Shown here: positions 8,094 to 16,455 of the stretch, piece by piece | How positions within the stretch are numbered: position 1 is the stretch's first letter | Layout of the letters: each line of letters opens with the position of its first letter | Assembly: GCF_000685015.1 (NCBI RefSeq) | Contig: NZ_BAYA01000003.1 | Span: 372,001-436,000 of the forward strand | Reading direction: 5' to 3' | DNA from: Paraburkholderia bannensis NBRC 103871 | Lineage (GTDB): Bacteria; Pseudomonadota; Gammaproteobacteria; Burkholderiales; Burkholderiaceae | DNA: 64,000 nucleotides | Notes under the pieces: model-generated | Databases searched by the model: none | What the model was told of the DNA's origin: nothing | The model's input: the letters and a program-made list of their open reading frames with translations, nothing else | Made by a program: the position numbers and the translations under genes

Positions 8094-9584
8094 ATGTCTT
8101 CCGCTTCTGCCCCCGCTTCTGCCTCCCCTTCCCCCGGCCGCGCGCTGATCCGCAGCGCCGCCGATGTCTCGCGGCTCGTCAACGCGGGCGGCGCGCCCGG
8201 CAGCAACGCACGCATCGTCGTCGCGATCGCGCTGGGCGGTGTGTTCCTCGACGCCTACGACCTGGGCGCCCTCGCCTTCGGCCTGAAGGACGTCGCGCGC
8301 GAATTCTCGCTCTCGCCCGCGGGCACGGGCTTCGTTGCCTCGGCGATCACCTTTGGCGCGATCGTCGGCGCGTTTCTCGGCGGCTTCCTCACCGACCGCA
8401 TCGGCCGCTATCGCGTCTTCATGGCCGACATGTTCTTCTTCGTGGTCGCCGCACTGGCCTGCGCACTCGCGCCCAATGCCTGGGTGCTGGGCGGCGCGCG
8501 CTTCGTGATGGGCCTGGGCGTGGGCATCGACCTGCCCGTCGCGATGGCCTTCCTCGCCGAGTTCTCGCGCCTCTCGGGCCGCGGCAACAAAGCGGCGCGC
8601 GTAGCGATGTGGTGCCCCGTCTGGTACGCGGCGATCAGCGTTTCCTATCTGCTCGTGCTGGCGTTCTACGCGACGCTGCCCGCCTCGCATTCGCATCTGC
8701 TGTGGCGACTGACGCTCGGCTTCGGCGCGGTGCCTGCGCTCATCATCATCGCGATCCGCAGCCGCTACATCAGCGAGTCGCCGGTCTGGGCCGCGAACCA
8801 GGGCGATCTGGCGGGCGCGGCGCGCATCCTGCAACGCTCCTATGGCATCGACGCCGACGTCGCACCCGAAGCCCTCCAGTCAGCCGCAAAACCGGCGCGC
8901 GTGGCGTCGTGGAAGAACTACGGCGCGCTGCTGCGCGGCGTTTATGCGCGGCGTACGGTGCTCGCGACGGTGATCGGCGTGGCCTCGTCGTTCGCCTATA
9001 ACGCGGTGGCGTTCGGGCTACCCGTGATCATTTCGAGTTTCCTTGCACAGTCGATGCTGACGACCATCCTCGCCTCGCTTGCGCTCAATCTGGGCTTTGC
9101 GTTCGTGGGCGGGCTGATCGCCGTGCGCACCGTGCCGCGCTTCGGCGCCTGGAACATGACGGTCTGCGGCTACGTGATCCAGTTCGTGGCGCTCGTGGGC
9201 CTCGCGATCGTCGGCAAGCCCGCGACGACGCTGGAGGTCGTGAGCGCCGTCGCGCTGCTCGCGGCATTCCTGTTCGGCCAGGGGATCGGGCCGGGTTCGC
9301 ACAGCATGACGTTCGCTTCGCTGGGCTACCCGACATCGCTGCGCGGCGTGGGCGTCGGCCTGAACCAGACGCTGATGCGCGCAAGCTCCACGGTTTCGCT
9401 GTTCCTGTTCCCGGTGCTGGCCGCCGCGCTCAATACGCGGGTGTTCTGGATCATCGCGATCGCGCCGCTCGCGGGGCTGGTGGCGCTGCTTTCGGTGCGC
9501 TGGGAACCGTCGGGCTACGATGTGGACGCCGAAGATTTTGCCGTCGAAGACACTACGCGTGTCCGTACGGCCGAAGCGGCTTGA
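8094..9584 (+). CDS. MFS transporter, sugar-porter-like
   Basis: 496 aa, 12 predicted helices, inner membrane. The loop 2-3 motif reads GGFLTDRIGRYR and the helix 4 region has GARFVMGLGVGIDLPVA, both typical of the sugar porter/aromatic-acid type MFS families. Residues 1-40 are a polar Ala/Ser/Pro-rich cytoplasmic tail; the first helix starts near residue 41. The ATG at 8094 has no visible ribosome site and follows a stable hairpin. It stands alone and ends at a terminator shared with the opposite MFS gene. Substrate unknown. Confidence 0.88.
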   Translation: MSSASAPASASPSPGRALIRSAADVSRLVNAGGAPGSNARIVVAIALGGVFLDAYDLGALAFGLKDVAREFSLSPAGTGFVASAITFGAIVGAFLGGFLTDRIGRYRVFMADMFFFVVAALACALAPNAWVLGGARFVMGLGVGIDLPVAMAFLAEFSRLSGRGNKAARVAMWCPVWYAAISVSYLLVLAFYATLPASHSHLLWRLTLGFGAVPALIIIAIRSRYISESPVWAANQGDLAGAARILQRSYGIDADVAPEALQSAAKPARVASWKNYGALLRGVYARRTVLATVIGVASSFAYNAVAFGLPVIISSFLAQSMLTTILASLALNLGFAFVGGLIAVRTVPRFGAWNMTVCGYVIQFVALVGLAIVGKPATTLEVVSAVALLAAFLFGQGIGPGSHSMTFASLGYPTSLRGVGVGLNQTLMRASSTVSLFLFPVLAAALNTRVFWIIAIAPLAGLVALLSVRWEPSGYDVDAEDFAVEDTTRVRTAEAA

Positions 9585-9613
9585 TGATCGAATCCGACGC
9601 CTGAAAAAACACC

Positions 9614-9645
9614 AAGCGGCGCGTTCATCGCGCCGCTTTGCTTTT
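9614..9645. terminator. Bidirectional terminator between two convergent MFS genes
   Basis: AAGCGGCGCG (9614-9623) pairs perfectly with CGCGCCGCTT (9629-9638), loop of five. T-rich on the plus side, and an A6 run at 9604-9609 gives a U-run on the minus strand. Confidence 0.85.
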
Positions 9646-9692
9646 GCGCCGGTTGATTCGGATGGCTTATCGAATCGATAAATGGCGCACCG

Positions 9693-11162
9693 TTATTTCA
9701 CGCGCGAGGCCATCTTTTCGCGCACGAAATCGCGTAACGCACGCGCCATCTTCGGATACTGCTCGCCTGGCACCGCGAACAATACGAGCGCGCACAGCGC
9801 GAGCACGCCGCAGAACAAAAACGTGCCGCGATAACCGAATGCCTGCACGAGCATCCCGGACAACACGCCGGACAGAATCGAACCGAGCCGCGATGCGTTG
9901 AAGAACAGCGCCGTCGCGCGCCCCGGCGCATCGGGCATCAGATCCTGGATGAACGTCATGCCGAGACACGACGTCACCGCGACCACGAAGGCGTTGAGAA
10001 TCTGCATCGGAATGAGCGCATGCACGCCAGGCGCAGCCGCCATGGCCGCGAAATACACCGCATGCACGACCGCGCAGGCCGCAAGCCAATGCGACTTGTT
10101 CAGGCGCGACGCCTTCGCGCCGAGCGCGAGCATCATCGGAATCTCCATCAACGCGCCCAGCCCGAGCATGATCGACACGTCGATCCGCGAGCCCTGCAAG
10201 CCGTGGACGATATAGAGCGGCAGCACGATCATCGTCGCGTTGGCCGCGAGGCCGATCAGTGTGAGCGCAACGATCGCGCGCATGATGTCCTTGTGCGAGA
10301 CATCGGGCGCGGCGTCGTGGATGCGCTGCTTCACGGCGGGCTGCACTTCGGCCTGGGTGAGCGGCTGGCCGTCATATGGGGCGATGGCGTCTTCGGCGCG
10401 CTCCTGCGCGACTTCCTGAGCCGTGGGCCGCGTCATCAGGTGCTGGGTGGCATGTTCATCCTGGCGCGGCTCGCGCATGCGCCACACGATCGTGCCGCAC
10501 AGCGCGAAGCTGGCTGCGGCGAACAGGAACAGCCCGTAGAAGCCGGTGGCCGCGAGCACCAGCGCGCCCACCGCCGGCCCGAACACCCATGCCGCCGAGA
10601 GGATCGTGCGCAAGGTCGCGCTGGCGAAGGTGCGTTCGGCATCGTCGGCGGCAGGCAGCGCCGCGCGGCTGAACGAAAACACCAGCGAGAGCGCGCAGCC
10701 GCCCGCGCCGATGAACGCAATGCCTACCGCGAGCAGCAGCCGGTAATCGCGCACGACGCACAGACACAGATACCCGAGCGTGGCCGCGCACAGCGACGCC
10801 AGCAGCAACAAGCGATGCTTGCCCGTGCGGTCGCTCCAGCGCCCCGCCGCCGTGCTGGCGATCACGCCGCTCGCGGCAATGGCGGTCATGAACACGCCTA
10901 GCCGGAACGGCGTCATGCCGGCGCGCTCGACGCCGAAGAGCGAGAGATACGGTGCGGTGAAGGACATGGCCACGCCCAGCATCAGGGTGGCGCCGGCAAG
11001 CGGCAAAAATCCAGGAATATGCAGGAGACCGACAAAGCGCGAGTTCTTGAGCACGGCGCGATGGAGAGTGGCGGGGAGAATGAGTCGCGACGCGTGGTGC
11101 GAAGCGTACGGTGATGCGTGGTGCGAACTGTTCAGACTGCCTGGTTCCGGCTGTGAAACCAC
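9693..11162 (-). CDS. SET-family sugar efflux transporter (MFS)
   Basis: The core of about 450 aa has 12 helices and resembles the SetA/SetB sugar efflux group, for example AAGRWSDRTGKHR in the first intracellular loop and SRLGSILSGVLSGMLVQAFG near the C-terminus. A long polar central loop (about residues 225-285) separates the halves. The GTG start at 11162 gives an odd N-terminus with a duplicated HHAS block encoded by a direct repeat; a GTG at residue 37 (AVLKNSRFVG) is a reasonable alternative start. Neither has a clear ribosome site. Its upstream region holds a DnaA-box cluster. Confidence 0.85.
   Translation of the reverse strand: MVSQPEPGSLNSSHHASPYASHHASRLILPATLHRAVLKNSRFVGLLHIPGFLPLAGATLMLGVAMSFTAPYLSLFGVERAGMTPFRLGVFMTAIAASGVIASTAAGRWSDRTGKHRLLLLASLCAATLGYLCLCVVRDYRLLLAVGIAFIGAGGCALSLVFSFSRAALPAADDAERTFASATLRTILSAAWVFGPAVGALVLAATGFYGLFLFAAASFALCGTIVWRMREPRQDEHATQHLMTRPTAQEVAQERAEDAIAPYDGQPLTQAEVQPAVKQRIHDAAPDVSHKDIMRAIVALTLIGLAANATMIVLPLYIVHGLQGSRIDVSIMLGLGALMEIPMMLALGAKASRLNKSHWLAACAVVHAVYFAAMAAAPGVHALIPMQILNAFVVAVTSCLGMTFIQDLMPDAPGRATALFFNASRLGSILSGVLSGMLVQAFGYRGTFLFCGVLALCALVLFAVPGEQYPKMARALRDFVREKMASRVK
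11092..11127. repeat. Short direct repeat in the 5' end of the SET transporter frame
   Basis: gcgtggtgcgaa occurs at 11092-11103 and again at 11116-11127, a 24-base period. It encodes the duplicated HHAS residues if the upstream GTG start is used. Confidence 0.7.
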
Positions 11163-11721
11163 AAACGACGCAACCGGGAAGCCTGACTGCGAACCCGATT
11201 ATCGGACTGAAACTGCGAGCTGCGCAAGGCAAGTGTTATCGATATCAGCATCTGGGCCTCGTCCAGGTTCCGGGCGTGACTCGATGGGCAGGACTATCCA
11301 CAGAATTTGTTGGCAGCCCTGTGCGTAACCCTGGGATGAGTGCTGTAAGTACCTGATGCATAGCGGATTGTCTGCGGCGTTGCCGATTGCAGCAGTTTTG
11401 ACGCCGATCCGAAATCTGGCGCCGAGCTTGTCCACAGTTTTTGTTCACAGCCTTGTGGGTAAGTACTGGACATCGCAACCAAACCCATGATTCATAACGA
11501 TAAACGCTCGCGCACCAGCAAAAATGCACAAAAAGTGCGCAAAAAAGTTGTCCACAGCTTCTTGGGATAAACCTGTTGATAACCCTCTTACTAGCGCGCC
11601 AACTCATTGATCGGATGGGCAGTTAGTCGATTTAGTCACGGATTCAGCAGAAGGTTTCCGATTGGCAACATTTTGCGCGCTGCCTCCGGCACCTCCTGCC
11701 GCCCACGTCTGCCCCATACCG
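11163..11721. other. 559-bp intergenic region holding a DnaA-box cluster
   Basis: No gene is supported. Eight 9-mers resembling TTATNCACA lie within 290 bases. Plus strand: CTATCCACA 11294, TTGTCCACA 11428, TTGTTCACA 11441, TTGTCCACA 11548. Minus strand: TTACGCACA 11328-11320, TTACCCACA 11462-11454, TTATCCCAA 11570-11562, TTATCAACA 11582-11574. Seven differ from the consensus at one base. A-rich stretches lie at 11519-11546. The look is that of an oriC or a DnaA-titrating locus, but no dnaA, dnaN, rpmH, parAB or repA gene is near. Confidence 0.65.
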
Positions 11722-13431
11722 TCACGCCAGATCGAGCGCCGCCGTGAGATCCCCCGGCGGCGTCTGCCCGCGCGCGGCGAAAGCCCGGTCGCGCGACGCC
11801 ACGCCATCGAGCGGCGCGAGTCCGTGAACACGGCTGATGAAGCGCAGGATCGAGTTCGTGTCGTAGAACGTGTGATCCACATGCCCCTTCTTCGCGAACG
11901 GCGCGATCACCAGCGCCGGGATGCGCGAGCCCGGCCCCCAGCGGTCGCCCGTGGGCGGCGCGACCGGATCCCACCAGCCGCCGTTCTCGTCGTGCGTCAT
12001 CACGACCACGGTGTTGGCCCACTGCGGGCTGCGCTGCAGATGCTCGATCACGGCGGCCACATGGCGGTCGCCCGACTCCACATCGGCGTAACCGGCGTGC
12101 ATGTTCAGGTTGCCCTGCGGCTTGTAGAACGTGACAGCAGGCAGGCGTCCCGCATCGATATCGGCGAGCAGGCGGTTGGTGGCGGGGTCGTCGCCCACGC
12201 CCGCGTCGCGCAGATGGCGCGCGCGCTCCGTCGTCCCCGGCGCGAAGTTGGCGAAGTAATTGAAGGGCTGATGGTGGTACTGGAAATCGGGCACGGAGCC
12301 GGTGTCGCGATGATCGAGCGCGAACTGCCAGGCGCCGCTGTACCAGGCCCAATCGACGCCCCTGGCCGAGAGCCGGTCGCCAATCGTGGCGAAGGTCTGC
12401 GGCGGCATTACACGGGGATCGGACGGGTCGGCCCAGGCCGGATTGCCGTCCTCGGCAGGCCGCACGCTGCTGGGCTGGTACGGCGGCGCCATCGTGTTGA
12501 CCGCATAGCCGTCGGGCGTGAACGCGCCGTCGTTGACGAACTTCGGCGGGCCGCCCAGCGCCGATGGCGGGCTGCTGGCCGCCACCTTCAGGCGCGTGCC
12601 GAGCGGATCGTCGCCGTCCAGCACGGATACCATGTGCTTCGCCGGACTCGACTGAACGTTCGGGTAATACGGCGCCTGCGCAGCAATCAGATAGATATGG
12701 TTGAGCCACGAGCCGCCAAAGGCGGCCATGAAGAAGTTGTCGCACAGCGTGTATTGCTGCGCGAGTTGCCAGAGCCGCAAGGTCTCGGCGGAGTTCTCGT
12801 AATAGCCCATCACGAGGCCGCCCGAATCGCCCCACGCAGCGAACTGGTCGTTGCGTCCCGCGTTGATCTGCATCTGGTTCTGATAGAAGCGATGCACGAG
12901 GTCGCGCGTGATGATTCCGTTCGGCAACGGATCGCCATGCGTGTCGACGATACGAAACGGCTGGTTAGCCAGCCCCGCGATGGCCGGCTCGCCGATCATG
13001 TAGCGCTTGCCGTCGAGTTCCTGCGCCTGCGGCACGAGTCCGCCCCAGATCTTCGGCAGCTGTGTGAGCGGCGTCTTGCCGTCACGGTCGAGCTGCGCGT
13101 AGCGCGACGCGCTCACGCCCGACAGCGGCGTCTGCACGCCGGGAAAATTGCCGTAAAGGTTCGTGAAGCTGCGATTTTCCGCGTAGATCACGACGATATG
13201 GCGCACCTGGTCGCGCAGCGCGGCATCGACGCGCGCGTCGCCCGCACTGCGCGGGCCGAGGCCCGCATTCGTCTCCGGCGTCTGGCAACCGCTGAGCGCG
13301 AGGCCCACGCCCACCGCCGCGATCCCGCCCAGGACGCGGCGGCGCGCGGGGTCGTCCGGGGCGCCGCTTGCATCGGTCACGCCGCTCGCGTGGTGCTCGT
13401 TCTCTTCTACCTTCGGGTCGTCATGCTTCAT
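11722..13431 (-). CDS. AcpA/phospholipase C-family acid phosphatase, lipoprotein
   Basis: 569 aa. An Arg-rich signal (RRRVLGG at 30-36) followed by the lipobox LSGC (Cys49) suggests a Tat-exported lipoprotein. The metal/nucleophile block ENRSFTNLYG (86-95) is the hallmark of the phospholipase C/AcpA phosphoesterase superfamily, and the late block VVVMTHDENGGWWDPV supplies the second metal site. Such enzymes hydrolyse phosphomonoesters or phospholipids in the periplasm. It starts 144 bases after the Anbu stop on the same strand, so it could be read from the Anbu operon, though functional linkage is not obvious. Confidence 0.88.
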   Translation of the reverse strand: MKHDDPKVEENEHHASGVTDASGAPDDPARRRVLGGIAAVGVGLALSGCQTPETNAGLGPRSAGDARVDAALRDQVRHIVVIYAENRSFTNLYGNFPGVQTPLSGVSASRYAQLDRDGKTPLTQLPKIWGGLVPQAQELDGKRYMIGEPAIAGLANQPFRIVDTHGDPLPNGIITRDLVHRFYQNQMQINAGRNDQFAAWGDSGGLVMGYYENSAETLRLWQLAQQYTLCDNFFMAAFGGSWLNHIYLIAAQAPYYPNVQSSPAKHMVSVLDGDDPLGTRLKVAASSPPSALGGPPKFVNDGAFTPDGYAVNTMAPPYQPSSVRPAEDGNPAWADPSDPRVMPPQTFATIGDRLSARGVDWAWYSGAWQFALDHRDTGSVPDFQYHHQPFNYFANFAPGTTERARHLRDAGVGDDPATNRLLADIDAGRLPAVTFYKPQGNLNMHAGYADVESGDRHVAAVIEHLQRSPQWANTVVVMTHDENGGWWDPVAPPTGDRWGPGSRIPALVIAPFAKKGHVDHTFYDTNSILRFISRVHGLAPLDGVASRDRAFAARGQTPPGDLTAALDLA

Positions 13432-13574
13432 CGGCCTGCCTCCTCGTTCCGGTCAAAGGGCGCTCTGTGGCTCTGCGCGCGCCGCGGATCAAACGTCCAG
13501 CAGGAGGATACCGCGCGACCCGCCCTGCGCGGCACAAGGCCGCGCGTCCAGGTCGCGTCAGGAAGGACAGAAAC

Positions 13575-14450
13575 TCAGGTGCCGCGCGGCGGCGTGGCGG
13601 GCTGCGGCCCCTGCGCGAGCGTCTGGGCAGGGCGCGCTTCGGCAGACTGCGGACGCTGCCCGTCGAGCGGCAGGCGCGGCACGGCGGGCAATTCCACGCG
13701 TTCGTGGCGCGGCACGTCGCCGTCGTCGGCCCAGAGCGGATCGGGAATTTCACTGAACACCTGGCGCAGCCGCTCGCCCCAGGTCGAATGCAGCATCTGG
13801 AAATAAGCGTTCGAATGATCGAGCGACGCGTAACGCGTCACCCGCAGCGAATCGCGCTCATAGACGAGCAGGTCGAGCGGCAGTCCCACGGACAGGTTCG
13901 AGCGCAACGTCGAATCCATCGAAATCAGCGCGCACTTGGCGGCCTCGTCGAGCGGCGTGCGCGGCGTGAGCACGCGATCGATGATCGGCTTGCCGTACTT
14001 GGATTCGCCGATCTGGAAGTACGGATTGACGCTCGACGTTTCGATGAAATTGCCGGCCGCGTAGATCTGGAACACGCGCATGGCCTGGCCCCGGATCTGG
14101 CCGCCCAGGATGAAGCTGCAATTGAAATCGACATTGAACTGCTTGAGCGCCTCGGCATCGCGCCGGTACACCTCGCGCACCGCCTCGCCGACGATGCGTG
14201 CGGCTTCGACCATGCCCGGCACGCTCCACAGCGACGGCTGCGCGCTGTCGCGCTGTTCGGTCAGCACCTGCAAGGTGGCCTGCGTGATCGCCAGGTTGCC
14301 GGCCACGAGCAGCACCAGCACGCGCTCGCCGGGCTCCTCGAACACGGCCATCTTGCGCGATGTGCTGATGTGATCGACCCCGGCATTCGTGCGCGTATCC
14401 GAAAGGAAAACCAGGCCCTCGTCCACAGCAAGCGCTACACAGTACGTCAT
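13575..14450 (-). CDS. Anbu (ancestral beta subunit) proteasome-type peptidase
   Basis: 291 aa. After Met removal the N-terminus is Thr (MTYCVALAVDEGL), the Ntn nucleophile; Asp18 (SDTRTNAG) and Lys33 (STSRKM) are the other catalytic residues. The SDTRTNAGVDHIS block is characteristic of Anbu, which assembles into open-ring particles in the cytoplasm. The C-terminal 50 residues are a Pro/Arg-rich tail not needed for the fold. AAGGAC precedes the ATG. It is the fourth gene of a run with ATP-grasp, alpha-E and transglutaminase genes, the conserved Anbu neighbourhood. Substrate is unknown. Confidence 0.93.
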   Translation of the reverse strand: MTYCVALAVDEGLVFLSDTRTNAGVDHISTSRKMAVFEEPGERVLVLLVAGNLAITQATLQVLTEQRDSAQPSLWSVPGMVEAARIVGEAVREVYRRDAEALKQFNVDFNCSFILGGQIRGQAMRVFQIYAAGNFIETSSVNPYFQIGESKYGKPIIDRVLTPRTPLDEAAKCALISMDSTLRSNLSVGLPLDLLVYERDSLRVTRYASLDHSNAYFQMLHSTWGERLRQVFSEIPDPLWADDGDVPRHERVELPAVPRLPLDGQRPQSAEARPAQTLAQGPQPATPPRGT

Positions 14451-14575
14451 AGTTGTCCTTCGAATCGGCTCGTGCGTGTCTGCAACCTAGCCGCGATTTT
14501 CGCACGCTCCGGCCGCGGCGTTGCTGATGAGAAACCCGCGCCGTCTTCGGTGTTTCCTTTCGTATAACGAGAAAA

Positions 14576-15391
14576 CTATTGTTGCTGCTGTTGCTGCTGA
14601 GCGTCGAGCGCACTCACCTTCACGCTGACGTCGAGCGTCTCGCCCAGCCCGCCGATACGCCGCCCGCGCACCGGCGCCGCGGCCTCGTAATCGCGCCCCA
14701 CCGCGATCCGGCAGTATTTCTCGCTTGCGAAACACGCGTGCGTGACGTCCACCGTCAGCCAGCCATTGTCGAGCCAGACGTCCACCCAGGCGTGGCTCGC
14801 CATTTCCGGCACGTCGCCGGGGGCGAAATAGCCGCTCACGTAACGCGCTGGAATCCCACGCGCGCGGCACACCGCCAGCATCACATGCGCGTGATCCTGG
14901 CACACACCGCGACCGAGCGAGAACGCATCGGCGGCCGTATGCGCCACATCGGTCACGCCGGATTCGTAGCGCACCTGCTCAGTGATGCGTGCGGCCGCTT
15001 CAAGCATCGCCGCCGCATCGTCAAGCGGCCCAAGGCTTTGCGCGAATGCCGTGAGCGCCGCATCGGCCTCGGTAAGACGCGTCGGCGACGTGAAGTGCCA
15101 GGTGGGAATCGGCCCTTCGCCTTCGGTCAGGCGTCCTTGTGCGAGCGGCACCGTTTCCACTTCGCCACGCACACGCAGTCGTATTTCGCGGTGCGGGCGC
15201 GAGAGCACCAGCGTCATCAGCGTGTTGCCGTAAGCGTCGCGGCTTGCATCGAGCTTGCCTGGCGCATCCACATGCCATTGCGTGACGATCTGCGTAGGCG
15301 TCGTGAGCGGCGCGAGCCGCAATTGCTGGATCGAGTAATGCACCGGCACATCGTAGCGATAGACGGTGTCGTGGCGAATCGCGAGCTGCAT
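14576..15391 (-). CDS. Transglutaminase-like cysteine peptidase of the Anbu operon
   Basis: 271 aa. N-terminal beta domain (HDTVYRYDVPVHYSIQQLRL), then the transglutaminase core with Cys164 (GRGVCQDHAHV), His200 (ASHAWVDVW) and Asp215 (VDVTHACF) as triad. No signal peptide, so cytoplasmic. The protein ends in seven Gln encoded by CAG/CAA codons. It lies between the alpha-E gene (52 bases upstream) and anbu (125 bases downstream). In this gene set the enzyme is predicted to cut or transfer an amide-linked peptide product. Confidence 0.92.
   Translation of the reverse strand: MQLAIRHDTVYRYDVPVHYSIQQLRLAPLTTPTQIVTQWHVDAPGKLDASRDAYGNTLMTLVLSRPHREIRLRVRGEVETVPLAQGRLTEGEGPIPTWHFTSPTRLTEADAALTAFAQSLGPLDDAAAMLEAAARITEQVRYESGVTDVAHTAADAFSLGRGVCQDHAHVMLAVCRARGIPARYVSGYFAPGDVPEMASHAWVDVWLDNGWLTVDVTHACFASEKYCRIAVGRDYEAAAPVRGRRIGGLGETLDVSVKVSALDAQQQQQQQ
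14579..14599 (-). repeat. Poly-Gln codon run (CAG/CAA x7)
   Basis: Seven consecutive Gln codons directly before the stop of the transglutaminase gene. A trinucleotide run like this can change length by slippage. Confidence 0.8.
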
Positions 15392-15443
15392 GGCGAATGT
15401 CCTTCAACGAATCGATCTGGAATCCGAACGGCCTCGCATCGCG

Positions 15444-16397
15444 CTAGCCCACCGGCAGCATCAGGTACGTGCGGGCGACCTGGTTGCCCAGTTCGTAGAC
15501 GCGCGCGAGAAACTGCGTGAGAAAGGTATGCACGCCAACCGAGAAGATCTGCCGCAAGTCCGCATACAGCAGTTCGGCGCGCAGCTTGCCTGCCGTGCGC
15601 TCGACTTCACGGGACGCATCGGTGCGCAGCATCGCGAGATTCACGCACACCCCTTCCATCGATGCCAGCAGCGAACGCGGCATCTGCTGGTTCAGGATCA
15701 GCAGTTCCACCACGCGTGCGGGCGTCACGACGTCGCGATAGACCTTGCGGTAAATCTCCAGCGCGGACACCGAACTCAAGATCGACGTCCAGTAATAGAA
15801 GTCCTCTAGCTGGCGTGCCGCCGAGCGCGAATCAGCCTGATCCACTTCGACGAAACGCACGTCCAGAATGCGTGCGGTGTTGTCGGCGCGCTCCAGGAAG
15901 GTGCCAAGCTGTGTGAAGAACAGCGCATCGTCCTGCAACGCGGTACCCACGCGCACGCCGCGCGACAGATGCGAGCGGAACTTCACCCACTCGAACAGCG
16001 ACTCAGGATGCGTCGCCAGGGTATCGCCGCGCAACAATTCGGAGAACTGCAACCAGGTGTCGTTGACGGTTTCCCACCACTCGGTGGTCAGCGTGCCGCG
16101 CACCGCGCGTGCATTTTCGCGCGCCGCCTGCAAGCACGAGTAGATGCTCGAAGGATTGGTCGGATCGGCGACGAGAAATTGCAGCACGTTACTGCGCGTC
16201 GTCTTTTCGTGCCGCTCGTCGAAGGCCGTATCGAGCTCGGAAATACGCAGCATCGCGCGATGCGTGCGCGCTTCATCGTCGGCATTGCCGGGCAACAGCA
16301 ACGCCGTGAGATTGATGTCGAGCATGCGCGCGGTATTCTCCGCGCGCTCCATGTAACGGGCCATCCAGAACAGGTGATCGGCGGTACGGCTCAGCAT
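15444..16397 (-). CDS. Alpha-E domain protein (DUF403/COG2307)
   Basis: 317 aa, all-helical. Two copies of the family signature are visible: WMARYMERAENTARMLD near residues 11-27 and TFLERADNTARILDVRF in the middle. No catalytic residue is known. The family always travels with the circularly permuted ATP-grasp protein and is thought to be its partner in a peptide or amide synthesis step. AGGAG precedes the ATG, and the ATP-grasp gene ends 58 bases upstream. Confidence 0.94.
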   Translation of the reverse strand: MLSRTADHLFWMARYMERAENTARMLDINLTALLLPGNADDEARTHRAMLRISELDTAFDERHEKTTRSNVLQFLVADPTNPSSIYSCLQAARENARAVRGTLTTEWWETVNDTWLQFSELLRGDTLATHPESLFEWVKFRSHLSRGVRVGTALQDDALFFTQLGTFLERADNTARILDVRFVEVDQADSRSAARQLEDFYYWTSILSSVSALEIYRKVYRDVVTPARVVELLILNQQMPRSLLASMEGVCVNLAMLRTDASREVERTAGKLRAELLYADLRQIFSVGVHTFLTQFLARVYELGNQVARTYLMLPVG

Positions 16398-16455
16398 GCT
16401 CGCTCCTCTTTCATTCCGATTTTTACGTGGTTTTTTGCGGGTTTCACCAGGGCGC

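Noticed and set aside
11163..11721. Chromosomal oriC of the standard type
   Set aside because: DnaA boxes are present, but the dnaA-dnaN or parAB-repA genes that accompany Burkholderia origins are missing, so it is reported only as a box cluster.
11662..13806. 714-codon plus-strand frame opposite the acid phosphatase
   Set aside because: Shadow; the phosphatase on the minus strand has signal peptide and active-site motifs.
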